Positions 34,489 through 43,911 of a stretch of 64,000 nt of DNA are shown piece by piece. The notes beneath the pieces are model-generated. The model did no database searches. It was not told where the DNA came from and was given only the letters and a program-made list of their open reading frames with translations. Source of the DNA: RH-AL1 sp964235705 (lineage in GTDB: Bacteria; Pseudomonadota; Alphaproteobacteria; Rhizobiales; Beijerinckiaceae); contig CAXSDP010000004.1 in assembly GCA_964235705.1 (NCBI GenBank), positions 49,751-113,750 of the forward strand. Reading direction: 5' to 3'. The translations under genes and the position numbers were made by a program. Position 1 is the stretch's first letter, and every line of letters begins with the position of its first letter.

Positions 34489-36507
34489 TCAAAGCGCGAA
34501 ATGCAGGCGGACCGAGCCGATCGAGACTGGTCCGCGCACGTCGTTGTCGGCCGGGTTGGCGATGAACTGGTAGTCGAAGGTCAGCGCGGCGGCTTCACCG
34601 AGGCCGATCGAGTAGTAGCTCTCGATGATCTGCTCCGGGCGGTAGCTCAGCTGGCCGTCCCCGATGTTGATGCCGAGACCGCCGATGCCGAGGAACCTCT
34701 GGTAGTTGCCCGACAGGCCGTTGACGACGCCGGCGAGGCCCACCGTGTCCTTGGGCCGTCCCCATGCGGTGCCCTTGAGCACACCGCCGAAGGACAGGCT
34801 CTCGTCGATGTCGGTCCACGCCTCGATCTCGGTCTGGCCGCTCTGGTAGCTGAGCCGGGCGAACAGGCCGAGGTCGGTGGTCACCGCCTGCTCGAAGTTG
34901 CCGATGAAGCCGAACTCCGAGCGCGTCTTGCGGGTGGCAGCGATGTCGGGCGTACCGCCGTCGGTCAGGGGATCGATGAGCCCCGGATTGGTGAGCGTGG
35001 CGGCGAAGCTGCCACAGAAGCACTGAGACTCCCAGCCGGTGAGGCGGAAGATGCCCGGCGAGCCGAGGAACGTGTAGCCGTGCTGGACCTCGGCCAGGTA
35101 CTGGCCGCGCCGGAACACCCGCGTGTCGAAGTTGTTGGTGTTGGGGTCGTCGGGCAACAGGAAGTAGCCGACCCGCGCCGCCCAATCCTTCTTGTTGAGC
35201 TCGAGCGCGGCGCCATAGGTGTAGCCTTTCTGGTCGGCGGCGTAGTCGAAGGCGCCACCGTCGTTGATCGACCAGTTCAGGAATCCGACGCGCCCGTCGT
35301 GCGCGTAAGTGTTGTTGTCGAAGATGTCGGGCACCGACAGCTTGCCGAACGTGGTGGTGAGCCGCGACACGTCGACCGTCTCGGCGACCTGATTGGGGCC
35401 ATCGGGCAAGTCCTCCCGCTCGCCGCCGAGGCCGATGACCTGGCGCAGGAACAGGCGCGACGTGTTGTAGTGCGGGAAGTCGAACCCGGCCTTCTGCGCC
35501 TCCAGGTTGGAGAAGCCGGCGAGACCCTTGGTTTGGCTGAGGCCGAAGCCCTGGAAAGGCTCAGGGTTGTAGTAGAACTCGGTGCCTTCGGCCGCCTTGT
35601 AGCCGAAGAAGCCGGTCACGCTGAAGGTTTCGCGCGCCTGGAAGCCGGGGAACAGGCTGTTCGTGCCGGTGTAGGCGGCAGGGAACGGCGCGTTGGCCTG
35701 GCCGATGATCGTCGACTGGGCGTGGATGCTGAGGTTCTCCAGCGTCCGCCCCGAAAGGATGCCGCCCGTGTCGCCCGGCGCGGCGGGGTCGGCGTCGAAG
35801 TGGTAGTTCAACCCGAAGCGCAGCGTTTGGAACGACAGGTTGGAGGTGTAGTGCCCGTCGGCGGCCGGCAGGTAGGTCGACTCGTGGGCGAAGTCGAAGA
35901 ACTGGTACTCGAATTTCGCGCTCAACTTGGCCGACAGGAACGTTTCGATGCCTGCACCGACCACGAAGCCCGGACGAGAAACGTAAACCTCGTCACCGGC
36001 GTTCTCCGTGCCGATGATCCTGTCGCGGTCGTAGGCGATGCCGCCGGTGGCGTAAACGAGCCACTTGCCCCTGACGTAGCCGACGCGCCCGCGCAGCGAG
36101 CCGAAGATCTCGACGTTGTCGTTGACGATCGACGACCCGCTCGTCGGGAACGTCACCCCGAGGTTGGTGAAGAGGGCGTCGGGGAACGAGAAATCCCCCT
36201 CGATGCCCAGCAGCACGCCCGGGCGCAGGACGTGGTTGTAGCCGGCCTCGAAGCCGGAGAAGACCGGGCCGTATTCGCCGTCCTCGCCCACGAGGGTGGT
36301 CGCGCCCGCGCCGGGCACGCCCATTGGATCGGTGCCGTAGGACGACTTGGCGTCGAAAACGTCGCCGACGTGGGCGCCGGCGTAGAAGCCCTCGAACGGG
36401 TCGCGTCCCGCCGCCGGCGCGGGAGCCGCCACGTCGGCGGCGGTGGCGGGATACGCGCCGAGCGCCGACAGGATCAAAGGAAGGGCCAGCGCGCCGCGCG
36501 CCCGCAT
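34489..36507 (-). CDS. Two-barrel outer-membrane protein: Omp25-like domain plus carbohydrate-porin-like domain
   Basis: The 672-residue protein has a signal peptide (MRARGALALPLILSALGAY, cleaved near ATAAD). Residues ~35-245 look like an eight-stranded Omp25/OmpA-type barrel (PFEGFYAGAHVGDVF, GYNHVLRPGVLLGIEGDFSF, RGRVGYVRGKWLVYATGG, ending LRFGLNYHF). The rest (~400 residues; SIHAQSTIIGQANAPFPAAY, RLFLRQVIGLGGE, AARVGYFLLPDDPNTNNFD, ending SIGSVRLHFAL) resembles OprB-type carbohydrate-selective porins. Both parts are barrel-like, so one chain may form two barrels. ATG at 36507 gives the best signal peptide; GTG 36534 and ATG 36567 are alternatives. It follows an OprB-type gene on the same strand. 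Confidence 0.83.
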   Translation of the reverse strand: MRARGALALPLILSALGAYPATAADVAAPAPAAGRDPFEGFYAGAHVGDVFDAKSSYGTDPMGVPGAGATTLVGEDGEYGPVFSGFEAGYNHVLRPGVLLGIEGDFSFPDALFTNLGVTFPTSGSSIVNDNVEIFGSLRGRVGYVRGKWLVYATGGIAYDRDRIIGTENAGDEVYVSRPGFVVGAGIETFLSAKLSAKFEYQFFDFAHESTYLPAADGHYTSNLSFQTLRFGLNYHFDADPAAPGDTGGILSGRTLENLSIHAQSTIIGQANAPFPAAYTGTNSLFPGFQARETFSVTGFFGYKAAEGTEFYYNPEPFQGFGLSQTKGLAGFSNLEAQKAGFDFPHYNTSRLFLRQVIGLGGEREDLPDGPNQVAETVDVSRLTTTFGKLSVPDIFDNNTYAHDGRVGFLNWSINDGGAFDYAADQKGYTYGAALELNKKDWAARVGYFLLPDDPNTNNFDTRVFRRGQYLAEVQHGYTFLGSPGIFRLTGWESQCFCGSFAATLTNPGLIDPLTDGGTPDIAATRKTRSEFGFIGNFEQAVTTDLGLFARLSYQSGQTEIEAWTDIDESLSFGGVLKGTAWGRPKDTVGLAGVVNGLSGNYQRFLGIGGLGINIGDGQLSYRPEQIIESYYSIGLGEAAALTFDYQFIANPADNDVRGPVSIGSVRLHFAL

Positions 36508-36892
36508 CCCCCGTGATCGCGACAGGTCGGTCACCCGATACGCCCCGTCCCGCCAGCGTTCCAACATCCCCGATCGCCCACCCGGGATGGTGTGAGCGGA
36601 CTCACAACGCGTGGCATCGGCATCCCTGTCACGCTTGCAACACATCCGGGATCTCGTTTCTCCGATCATGCTTCACCCGCCGCCACCGCCCTCTCCGTCG
36701 CGTGCGGATCGTCGTTCGCTCCTCGACGACGCGGGTTCCACGGGTGGCTGAAAGAGGCCCCCTCCCGGTGTCGAAGCTGGTTCCTGGTAAGCATGACGGT
36801 CAACATTCCACAAGACGACACCCGGTCATTCGCACCGGGTCGAACGCGAAAGGCCGGGGGAAACCCGGCGCCGTTCGCGGATGACCGCCCGT
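36508..36892. other. Region between two porin genes
   Basis: This 385-bp stretch holds no recognised gene. On the minus strand it carries a terminator-like hairpin just after the OprB-type gene and presumably the promoter of the two-barrel protein gene. Confidence 0.45.
36848..36869 (-). terminator. Possible terminator of the OprB-type gene
   Basis: On the minus strand: GCCGGG, five bases, CCCGGC, then CTTTCG. It lies 24 bases after the stop codon. The stem is short and the T run is weak. Confidence 0.35.
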
Positions 36893-38338
36893 TCAATAGC
36901 GGACGGCGGCGCGCAGCCCGAGGACGAGGGCGTTGCGGATCGGCAGCCCGGTCTCGGGATCGGCCACGCCGTGGGCGCCGGGATGGATGATGTACTGCGC
37001 GTCGAGCTGGACGGAGAAGCCTGGCAGGACCGTGAACTGGTGCGTCGCCTCGATCACCTCCTGGTAGTCGCGGACGAGCGGCGTTCCCGCCGCGACGTCG
37101 GCCTGGCTCGCCACCGGCGAAACGCGGGCGTAGGCGGCGGCGATCCCGGTGGTGTCGGTGGGCCGGCCGGGGAAAAGCCCTTTGTAGGCGATGCCGCCGT
37201 CGAGGTAGAGGTCGATCAGGTCGCGGTCGCTCGGTGACGTGGAGGCGCGCAGGAAGAAGGCGGCGCCCTCGCGGTTCGCGCCGACCCCCGGCGGTCGATA
37301 GAACGTCTGGTCGATGAGGGCGTAGAAGCCGTCGTTGCCGCGCACCGATGCGAAGCCCTGGATGAAGGGGTTCTCGGGGGCGAAGGCGCCGAAGTGCTGG
37401 AGGAAGCCGACCTTCACCGTGCCGGGCAGCGTGGTGAGGTCCTGGTCCTTGTTGTAGGTGTAGGCGGCCTCCGCGATGAAGAAGGGCGGATCGTCGAACC
37501 GGAACGCCGTTCCCGACGGGTCGCGGACCTGCGGCAGGGGATCGTTGACGCCGGGTCGGTACGGACCGGCGGGATCGCCGTCGAACACGGCGGCGAGGAA
37601 CGCGAGGTGGTCGTCCGGCAGGAACTTGAGGCGTAGGCCCGGGCTCGCCAGCGGAAAGCTCGGACCGCCGCTCGGCAGGTCGTTGTTGAGGCTCGCCGGC
37701 CAGCCGAACGTCGAGTTGAAGAACAGCGTCGCGGTCTGGCTGACGAAGAACTCGCGGTCGGCGGCGAGCTGGCCAAGGCGGGCGAAGACGTGGCCGGCGG
37801 CGAGCTCCTGCTCGAACCACGCCTCGTAGAGCCGGGTGGCGGGGTAGGCTTCGATGCCGCTCACTGTGAAGAGGTCGAGCGTGTTGTTGCCGGTCAGGCC
37901 GCGACCGTTGATCTGGTAGGCGTTGGCGTGCAGCACGCCGCCGCGCCAGCCAGCCAGCGTGCCGAGGTCGAGGTCGAAGCGTCCCTCGAAACGGCTCTCG
38001 AAGGTGGCGCCGCGCTTCACACCGCCGGACGTGTTGCCTAGGACCTCGACGATGCCGATGAACGTGTAGCTCAAGCCCTTGGACGAGAGGTACGCGCGGA
38101 TGCCGCCGGGATCGCCGGCGGGGCCGAGCGAACCCTGGATGCTCGGCAGCATGGGCGCGTCCGACGGCGCGGACGGCTTGTCCGAGGTATCCGGCAGGAC
38201 GAAGAACGGCTGGGGGTTGGCCGTGCGCGCGGCGGCCTGGCCCAGGCCGGCTTGACCGTTCGCCGCTTGGGCCGATGCCGTGGACGGGCCTTCGAGGAGG
38301 GCCATCAGGAGGAGGCTCGAGAACGCCAGCTTGGTCAT
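36893..38338 (-). CDS. Carbohydrate-selective porin, OprB family
   Basis: The 481-residue protein has a signal peptide (LAFSSLLLMALLEGPSTASA) and OprB-family features: GGVLHANAYQINGRGLTGNN, RLYEAWFEQEL, FARLGQLAADREFFVS, a conserved region LRLKFLPDDHLAFLAAVFDG, and DLYLDGGIAYKGLFPGR. It ends ...LRAAVRY with a C-terminal aromatic residue. OprB proteins admit sugars through the outer membrane. ATG at 38338. It lies upstream of the two-barrel porin gene on the same strand; a weak terminator between them suggests separate transcription. Confidence 0.9.
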   Translation of the reverse strand: MTKLAFSSLLLMALLEGPSTASAQAANGQAGLGQAAARTANPQPFFVLPDTSDKPSAPSDAPMLPSIQGSLGPAGDPGGIRAYLSSKGLSYTFIGIVEVLGNTSGGVKRGATFESRFEGRFDLDLGTLAGWRGGVLHANAYQINGRGLTGNNTLDLFTVSGIEAYPATRLYEAWFEQELAAGHVFARLGQLAADREFFVSQTATLFFNSTFGWPASLNNDLPSGGPSFPLASPGLRLKFLPDDHLAFLAAVFDGDPAGPYRPGVNDPLPQVRDPSGTAFRFDDPPFFIAEAAYTYNKDQDLTTLPGTVKVGFLQHFGAFAPENPFIQGFASVRGNDGFYALIDQTFYRPPGVGANREGAAFFLRASTSPSDRDLIDLYLDGGIAYKGLFPGRPTDTTGIAAAYARVSPVASQADVAAGTPLVRDYQEVIEATHQFTVLPGFSVQLDAQYIIHPGAHGVADPETGLPIRNALVLGLRAAVRY

Positions 38339-38444
38339 CGTGAGGTTTGGAACGAACGGCGCCGCGCCCGACGGCCTCCGACGCCCATAGCGTACTGGGA
38401 ACGGGCGTGACTAGGGCTGGGGTGCCACATCCCGACCTCGTCGG

Positions 38445-39179
38445 TCACGCGGCTGTCTCGACCGTCCACGTCGCCGACTCCACCAGCGGCGAGGCTTCCA
38501 GGCGCGCGACCACGCCGTCGAGCGCGTCCGCCTCGGCGGTGGTGGGCACCAGGGTCGCGGCGAGTTCGACCAGCTCCTCGTTGTCGGACAGGGTTTGGAC
38601 GTCGCGGACGGGGTAACCGGCCATCGCCAACGAGGCGTCGATGAGGTCGCGCACCGCCGACACCGCCTGCGGCTCGCAGATCGCGTGGACGCGGTAGGAC
38701 GCCTCGGTCAGCTCGGACACGATGGGGCGCCGATCGATCCAGTTGACGATGGGCCGCAGCACCGTGTTGCCGGCGAGGACGAACATCGTGAGGGCGGTCG
38801 CCTCCCCGACCAGCCCGCTGCCGGCGAAGGTGCCGACCGCCGCCGAGCACCACAGCGTCGCCGCCGTGTTGAGGCCCCGGATGTTGGTACCGTCCTTCAG
38901 GATGACGCCGGCCCCCAGGAAGCCGATCCCGGACACCACGTAGGCGATGATGCGGGTCGCGCCGTCCGCCCCGAGCAGCCGATAGCCGAGGTCGGAGAAG
39001 GCCGCCGCGCCGAGCGCCACCAAGACGTTGGTGCGCAGGCCCGCCGTGCGCTGCCGCCATTGCCGCTCGAGCCCGATCAGCGTGCCGAGGACGAAGGCGA
39101 CGGTCAGGATGCCGAAGGTCCGCGCGAACGGCATGGCGAGGGCGGCGGCGATCACCTGCGGGATAGACCGCATCGCCAT
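38445..39179 (-). CDS. MgtC/SapB family membrane protein
   Basis: The protein has about 244 residues. The N-terminal hydrophobic half has the MgtC signature: GTLIGLERQWRQRTAGLRTN, VVSGIGFLGAGVILKDG and ATLWCSAAVGTFAGSG. The C-terminal half is a soluble ACT-like domain (VHAICEPQAVSAVRDLIDAS). MgtC proteins are linked to growth at low Mg2+ and to acid stress. Start is one of two ATGs, 39179 or 39173; a 15-bp repeat array lies across and upstream of them. A second MgtC-type protein without the same C-terminus is encoded at 51023-51697. Confidence 0.88.
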   Translation of the reverse strand: MAMRSIPQVIAAALAMPFARTFGILTVAFVLGTLIGLERQWRQRTAGLRTNVLVALGAAAFSDLGYRLLGADGATRIIAYVVSGIGFLGAGVILKDGTNIRGLNTAATLWCSAAVGTFAGSGLVGEATALTMFVLAGNTVLRPIVNWIDRRPIVSELTEASYRVHAICEPQAVSAVRDLIDASLAMAGYPVRDVQTLSDNEELVELAATLVPTTAEADALDGVVARLEASPLVESATWTVETAA

Positions 39180-39235
39180 CGAACCAAGCGCCACTGGATC
39201 ACGCGTCGGTGGATCACGCGCCATCGGACCACGCA
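39176..39235. repeat. Four degenerate 15-bp tandem repeats
   Basis: Units CCATCGAACCAAGCG, CCACTGGATCACGCG, TCGGTGGATCACGCG and CCATCGGACCACGCA follow without spacing. They overlap the start of the MgtC-family gene and fill most of the space to the kup stop. Confidence 0.7.
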
Positions 39236-39279
39236 CGCCGCGCCGGAGCGTCGGCGCGGCGCTTTGGCAACCGCCTCCC

Positions 39280-41205
39280 TCAAAGCTCGATGTGCCGCCC
39301 GATCTCGACCACCCGGTCGGTCGGCAGCCCGAGCACGTCGACGAGGTGCGCCTGGTTGCGCTCCATCGTGGCGAACACGTGCTCGACGACGCTGTTGAGC
39401 AGGCGGCGGCCGCGCGGGGCGCGCACCACCGACTCGTGGCCGACGTAGTAGACGACCTTGTCCAAGTCGATGGCGCAGCCGGCGTCCTTCAAGGCCGGCA
39501 GCATGTCGTCGAGGCAGATGTGCTCCATGAAGCCGTTCTTGAAGAAGACGCGCCAGACCCTGGGATGCTCCTGCGTGACGGTGAAGCGATCGGATGGGTC
39601 CACGCGCGGCACGAGGGTGGTGGCGATGGTGACGATCAGGACGTCTGCGTAGAGGCAGCGGTTCTGCTTGACGTGCCACAGGAGCAGCGGGGGCACGTCC
39701 TTGCGGACGCGGGTGAGGAACACGGCCGTTCCCTCGATGCGCTGCACGCGCTCGGCGTCCACCTTGTCGAAGAAGGCCGGCACGCTCTGCGCCGTGTCCT
39801 TGTTGGTCTTCGCGATGGCGGCGACGCCGGTGTGCCACACGCGCATCAGGCCGAACACGGCGGTGGCGAGCACCAGGGGCACCCAGCCCCCGTCCACCAC
39901 CTTGAGCAGGTTGGACGAGAAGAAGGCGGCGTCCACCACGACGAACACGGCGGCGATCGACCCGGCGAGGACGGCGGACCAACCCAAAATCTCGCGCATG
40001 GCGATGTAGAGCAGCCCCGAGGTCATCAGCATGGTGGCGGAGACCGCGATGCCGTAGGCGGAGGCGAGGTTGTCGGACTTGCGGAAGCCCAGCGTCAGGC
40101 CGACCGTCACGATCATCAGCAGCCAGTTGACGGCGCCGACGTAGATCTGCCCATAGCCCTCCTCCGAGGTCTGCTTGATGGCGAGCCGGGGCAGCCAGCC
40201 GAGCTGGATCGCCTGGCGCGTCATGGAGAAGGCGCCGGTGATGATCGACTGGCTGGCGATGATGGTCGCCACCGTCGCCAGCAGGATGAGCGGCACCAGC
40301 AGCACGGGCGGGCACAGGCGGTAGAAGATGTTGTCGGACGTCGGCGCGCCGTTCAGCACGATCGCCGCCTGGCCGGCGTAGTTCAGGATCAGGGCGGGGA
40401 ACACCGCCGCGAACCAGGCGAGCCAGATCGGCCGCTTGCCGAAGTGACCCATGTCGGCGTAGAGTGCTTCCGCCCCGGTCACGCACAGGAACACGCTGCC
40501 GAGCAGCGCGAACCCGGTGAAGCCGCCGTGCGCGAGGTAGGCGACCGCGTAGGTCGGGCTGAGGCCGACCAGCACGGACGGGTATTGCGCGATGCCGTAA
40601 ACCCCCATCAGCGCGATCACGGCGAACCACGTCAGCATGACCGGGCCGAACAGCTTGCCGATGCTGGCGGTGCCGCGCGACTGGACGGAAAACAGGGCGA
40701 TGAGGACCACCACCGCCGCCGGCAGCACGTAGGGATCGAAGGCGGGGACGGCGAGGTGCAAACCTTCCAGCGCCGACAGCACGGAGATCGCCGGCGTGAT
40801 CGCGCCGTCGCCGTAGATCAGCGCCGCGCCGAACAGCCCGGCGGCGACGATCGCCGGCCGATGCCCGCGCTTGATGCCGATCAGCGACATCAGGGCCAGG
40901 ATGCCGCCCTCGCCGTCGTTGTCGATGCGCATCGCGACCGACACGTACTTGACGCTGGTGATGATCACGAGCGTCCACACCAGCAGCGACAGCACGCCCA
41001 GCGTGGTGCCACGGTCGACGTGGGCGCCGGTCGCCTCCAGCACTGTCTTCATCGTGTAGAGCGGGGACGTGCCGATGTCGCCGAAGACGATGCCCAGCGC
41101 GCCCAGCGCGATCAGCGGCAGCGCCGCCTTGGACGCCTCGGGCTTGGGCGCGCCCTCCCCCTCATCGGGTCGATCACCGACGTTCTCGGCGGCGCTGCTC
41201 GTCAT
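39280..41205 (-). CDS. kup: Kup (Trk-independent) potassium transporter
   Basis: The 641-residue protein is a KUP/HAK/KT potassium:proton symporter. Family motifs are GIVFGDIGTSPLYTMKTV near the N-terminus, YGDGAITPAISVLSALEG, and GSVFLCVTGAEALYADMGHF. About 12 membrane helices are followed by a ~150-residue cytoplasmic C-terminus. The start is ATG at 41205. It lies 44 bp beyond the start-side of the MgtC gene when read on the minus strand, so kup is followed directly by mgtC and the two may be co-transcribed. A KimA-like gene elsewhere in the window suggests redundant K+ uptake. Confidence 0.95.
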   Translation of the reverse strand: MTSSAAENVGDRPDEGEGAPKPEASKAALPLIALGALGIVFGDIGTSPLYTMKTVLEATGAHVDRGTTLGVLSLLVWTLVIITSVKYVSVAMRIDNDGEGGILALMSLIGIKRGHRPAIVAAGLFGAALIYGDGAITPAISVLSALEGLHLAVPAFDPYVLPAAVVVLIALFSVQSRGTASIGKLFGPVMLTWFAVIALMGVYGIAQYPSVLVGLSPTYAVAYLAHGGFTGFALLGSVFLCVTGAEALYADMGHFGKRPIWLAWFAAVFPALILNYAGQAAIVLNGAPTSDNIFYRLCPPVLLVPLILLATVATIIASQSIITGAFSMTRQAIQLGWLPRLAIKQTSEEGYGQIYVGAVNWLLMIVTVGLTLGFRKSDNLASAYGIAVSATMLMTSGLLYIAMREILGWSAVLAGSIAAVFVVVDAAFFSSNLLKVVDGGWVPLVLATAVFGLMRVWHTGVAAIAKTNKDTAQSVPAFFDKVDAERVQRIEGTAVFLTRVRKDVPPLLLWHVKQNRCLYADVLIVTIATTLVPRVDPSDRFTVTQEHPRVWRVFFKNGFMEHICLDDMLPALKDAGCAIDLDKVVYYVGHESVVRAPRGRRLLNSVVEHVFATMERNQAHLVDVLGLPTDRVVEIGRHIEL

Positions 41206-41367
41206 ACCCAGGGTCCCGTGGTGAACAATGAGCCATGGACACTATCGAAGACGACCGTCCAATGACAGTGCGACGGCCGAAGTCGTGAACAGGCGATGGT
41301 CGCCAACATCTGGCCGCCGCGCGCCGAGGCGGCGGGGGTGCGGCCCCTGGTCAAGGTCCACGTGAGC

Positions 41368-41616
41368 CTAAAGGGGTGGGCCGAACAGGATGGCGCCGGT
41401 CGCGACCGCGTAGGGCAACGACATGCCGGCGATGCCGGCGACGCCCTGCCACGTCCAGCCGAGCCACAGCAGCGCGAGCGCGCTCAGCCCGCCGTAGCAG
41501 GCCGTCACCATCACGACGGCCGGGCGGCGGCCGAGGCGCGCGCGGACGCGGGTCAGGTACGCCGCGCCCAGCAACGTGCCCCAGACCGCGACGATGACGA
41601 ACCCGACGATCCCCAT
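41368..41616 (-). CDS. Small membrane protein (unknown family)
   Basis: An 82-residue protein with about three hydrophobic segments: MGIVGFVIVAVWGTLLGAAY, AVVMVTACYGGLSALALLWL and VAGIAGMSLPYAVATGAILF. I do not recognise the family. The ATG at 41616 has GGGAGGA four bases upstream, a strong ribosome site. It is 162 bp upstream of kup on the same strand and divergent from the small protein gene at 41899. Confidence 0.7.
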   Translation of the reverse strand: MGIVGFVIVAVWGTLLGAAYLTRVRARLGRRPAVVMVTACYGGLSALALLWLGWTWQGVAGIAGMSLPYAVATGAILFGPPL

Positions 41617-41898
41617 TCGTCCTCCCGTTGACGGGTGCCGATCTCGGACATCGAGCCGGCACGCGGGGCGGGCGTGCCGCATTGGTCGCAGGACCGTCGA
41701 GACGGCATCGGCGTTCAGGTGACGTGTCCCACGTGACGACGCACGGGCGCGGGGCGGCCGTGCGAGGCGCGGGCACCGGCGAAAACCTCGCCCGCCGCCG
41801 AAAGAGGCTCCTCGGTGCCGTGACAAGGGCGCGCCGAGGACCTAACATCGGGGGACGTCAAGAGTTCTGCCGATGATCAGCCCCTGACGGAGACGGCC

Positions 41899-42204
41899 AT
41901 GCTCGCCTTCCTACCGACCATCCCCGCCGCGCCGCGCGGTGACATCCCGCCGGAACCGGTCCCGCGCGACGGAGGGAGCACCGCCGCCGTGCTCGTGTCC
42001 TTGATCGCCTTCTGCGCCCTGCTGGCACCGGTGGGCTGGGCGGCTTGGCCGCGCGGAACCGGCGCCACCACGAGGCGGGTCGCCGGGGTGAGGATGACCC
42101 CCGCCATCTACGTACCGCCAAGCGATGGCTGCGTACCGAGGCCGGCGCCCGACACGCCCCCGTCCCAGGGCGTCGATCCCTGCATCGTCGCGCTTCCCAA
42201 GTAG
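41899..42204 (+). CDS. Small single-pass membrane protein (unknown)
   Basis: A 101-residue protein has a Pro-rich N-terminus, one membrane helix (AAVLVSLIAFCALLAPVGWA) and a short tail with RMTPAIYVPPSDGCVPRPAP and two Cys. I do not recognise the family. ATG at 41899 with GGAG six bases upstream. Its stop codon (42202-42204) falls in the first unit of a degenerate tandem repeat that continues downstream. Confidence 0.55.
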   Translation: MLAFLPTIPAAPRGDIPPEPVPRDGGSTAAVLVSLIAFCALLAPVGWAAWPRGTGATTRRVAGVRMTPAIYVPPSDGCVPRPAPDTPPSQGVDPCIVALPK

Positions 42205-42262
42205 GCCGTCCAAGTAGGTCGTGTTCCCAAAGTAGTCCGTGCTTCCAAAGTAGGTCATGCGT
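42193..42262 (+). repeat. Four degenerate 16-19-bp tandem repeats
   Basis: Copies of CCAAAGTAGGTCGTGCTT-like sequence at 42193-42209, 42210-42225, 42226-42244 and 42245-42262. Each contains AAGTAG or AAAGTAG. They begin inside the end of the small membrane protein gene. Confidence 0.75.
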
Positions 42263-42278
42263 CCCAGGTGGGACGCAT
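42257..42278. other. Perfect hairpin after the repeat array
   Basis: ATGCGTCCCA, two bases, TGGGACGCAT. All ten positions pair. It could end the transcript of the upstream small gene, but no T run follows. Confidence 0.45.
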
Positions 42279-42487
42279 CGTGCCGCCCGCGTTGTGATCG
42301 CGGCGGCGGCGGCGCAGGGAACCGCGTTTCCTCCGCCGCACGACCATCGATGACCCGCTCGGCCAGCGATGCCTGCGGAACCGTGGGCCCGCTCATGGCT
42401 TCCGCCGTCATCCCGCGCTTTGGACGTGGGCGGCCGGCCACGCCGGCGCCGCGTGAACGAACGCTCGGCGCTTGGAGGGACACCATC

Positions 42488-43888
42488 ATGACGAGCGAGC
42501 GACCGACAAGCGTGTCGACCCATAATCCCGCGACCGGCGCGGTGCTGGCAGCCTACCCAATCGACGACGAGGGCCGGGTCGAGACGCTGGCGCGGGCGGC
42601 CGAGGGGGGTTACCGCGCGTGGCGCGCGGAGCCGATCGAGCGCCGTGCCGAGGTGATCGCCGGCATCGCGAAGGCGCTGGAGGAGCGGGTCGAACCGCTC
42701 GCCCGGCTGATCACGGTCGAGATGGGCAAGACGATCGGCGAGGCCCGCGCGGAGGTCCGCAAATGCGTCGACCTCGCCGGCTGGTGCGCCGAGCGCGGGC
42801 CGGCGTTCCTGGCCGATGAGCGCGTGGACATGACGCGCGCGGGCGTCGAGGCCGAGGACGTTTACGTGTCCTACCTGCCGATCGGCACCGTGCTCGGCAT
42901 CATGCCGTGGAACTTCCCGCTGTGGCAGGCGCTGCGGGCGGCCCTGCCGATCACGCTCGCCGGCAACGCCTTCCTGCTCAAACCCGCGCCCAACGTGCTC
43001 GGCTGCGGCTACGCGCTGCGCGAGGTGTTCGAGGCGGGCGGCATGCCGCTGGGCGTGTTCGACGTCGTCAACGTCGGCAACGAGGCCGTGGCCAGCCTGC
43101 TGCGCGATCCCCGCATCGCCGCCGTGACCCTCACCGGCAGCGTCGGGGCGGGTGCCGCCGTGGCGGCGATCGCTGGCAAGGTGGTCAAGAAGTCGTTGCT
43201 GGAACTCGGCGGATCGGACCCGTTCATCGTTCTGGCCGACGCCGACGTCGAACGAGCCGTCGCCGTGGGGATCAAGGCGCGATTCCAGAACTGCGGCCAA
43301 GTCTGCCTCGCCGCCAAACGCTTCATCCTGGAAGCGCCCATCGCGGAAGCGTTCACCGCCAGGTTCGCGAAGGCGGCGGCCGGGCTCGTCGTTGGCGACC
43401 CGCTGGACGAAGCCACCGCGATCGGCCCCATCGCCCGCGACGACCTGCGCGAGGGTTTGCACCGCCAAGTGCGCGCGACGGTCGAGCAGGGCGCCAAGCT
43501 GCTGACCGGCGGCAACAAGAGGGAGGGGGCCGGCTTCTTCTACGAACCCACCGTGTTCGCCGCGGTGACGCCGGGCATGACCGCCTTCGACGAGGAAACC
43601 TTCGGCCCGGTCGCCGCCGTGACGGTCGCCCGCGACGTCGAGGAGGCGATCGGCCTGGCCAACAACAGCGCCTTCGGGCTCAGCGGCAACCTTTGGACCC
43701 GCGACATCCCCCGCGCCCGCGCCATCGCCCGGCGGCTGGAAACCGGCGGCGTCTTCATCAACGGCTTCACCGCCTCCAACCCGCGCACGCCGGTCGGCGG
43801 TGTCAAGCTCAGTGGCTACGGACGCGAATTATCCCATTTCGGCGTGCGCGAGTTCACCAACGCCCAGACCGTGTGGGTGAAGCCGTAG
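42488..43888 (+). CDS. Aldehyde dehydrogenase, succinate-semialdehyde dehydrogenase type
   Basis: The 466-residue protein is an NAD(P)-dependent aldehyde dehydrogenase: MPWNFPLWQALRAALP, LTGSVGAGAAVA, LLELGGSDPFIV with the general-base Glu, and NCGQVCLAAKRF with the catalytic Cys, then EETFGPVAAVTV. The short length and the EMGKTIGEARAEVRKCVDL segment point to the Sad/YneI branch of succinate-semialdehyde dehydrogenases (GABA and related catabolism). ATG at 42488 with GGAGGG eight bases upstream. It stands alone; no GABA transaminase or transporter is adjacent, so the physiological aldehyde is uncertain. Confidence 0.9.
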   Translation: MTSERPTSVSTHNPATGAVLAAYPIDDEGRVETLARAAEGGYRAWRAEPIERRAEVIAGIAKALEERVEPLARLITVEMGKTIGEARAEVRKCVDLAGWCAERGPAFLADERVDMTRAGVEAEDVYVSYLPIGTVLGIMPWNFPLWQALRAALPITLAGNAFLLKPAPNVLGCGYALREVFEAGGMPLGVFDVVNVGNEAVASLLRDPRIAAVTLTGSVGAGAAVAAIAGKVVKKSLLELGGSDPFIVLADADVERAVAVGIKARFQNCGQVCLAAKRFILEAPIAEAFTARFAKAAAGLVVGDPLDEATAIGPIARDDLREGLHRQVRATVEQGAKLLTGGNKREGAGFFYEPTVFAAVTPGMTAFDEETFGPVAAVTVARDVEEAIGLANNSAFGLSGNLWTRDIPRARAIARRLETGGVFINGFTASNPRTPVGGVKLSGYGRELSHFGVREFTNAQTVWVKP

Positions 43889-43911
43889 CGTCGAAGCCGG
43901 CGGGACGCGCG

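Noticed and set aside
42257..42278. Intrinsic terminator at the hairpin after the small membrane protein gene
   Set aside because: The stem is perfect but the loop is only two bases and no T run follows, so I record it only as a hairpin.
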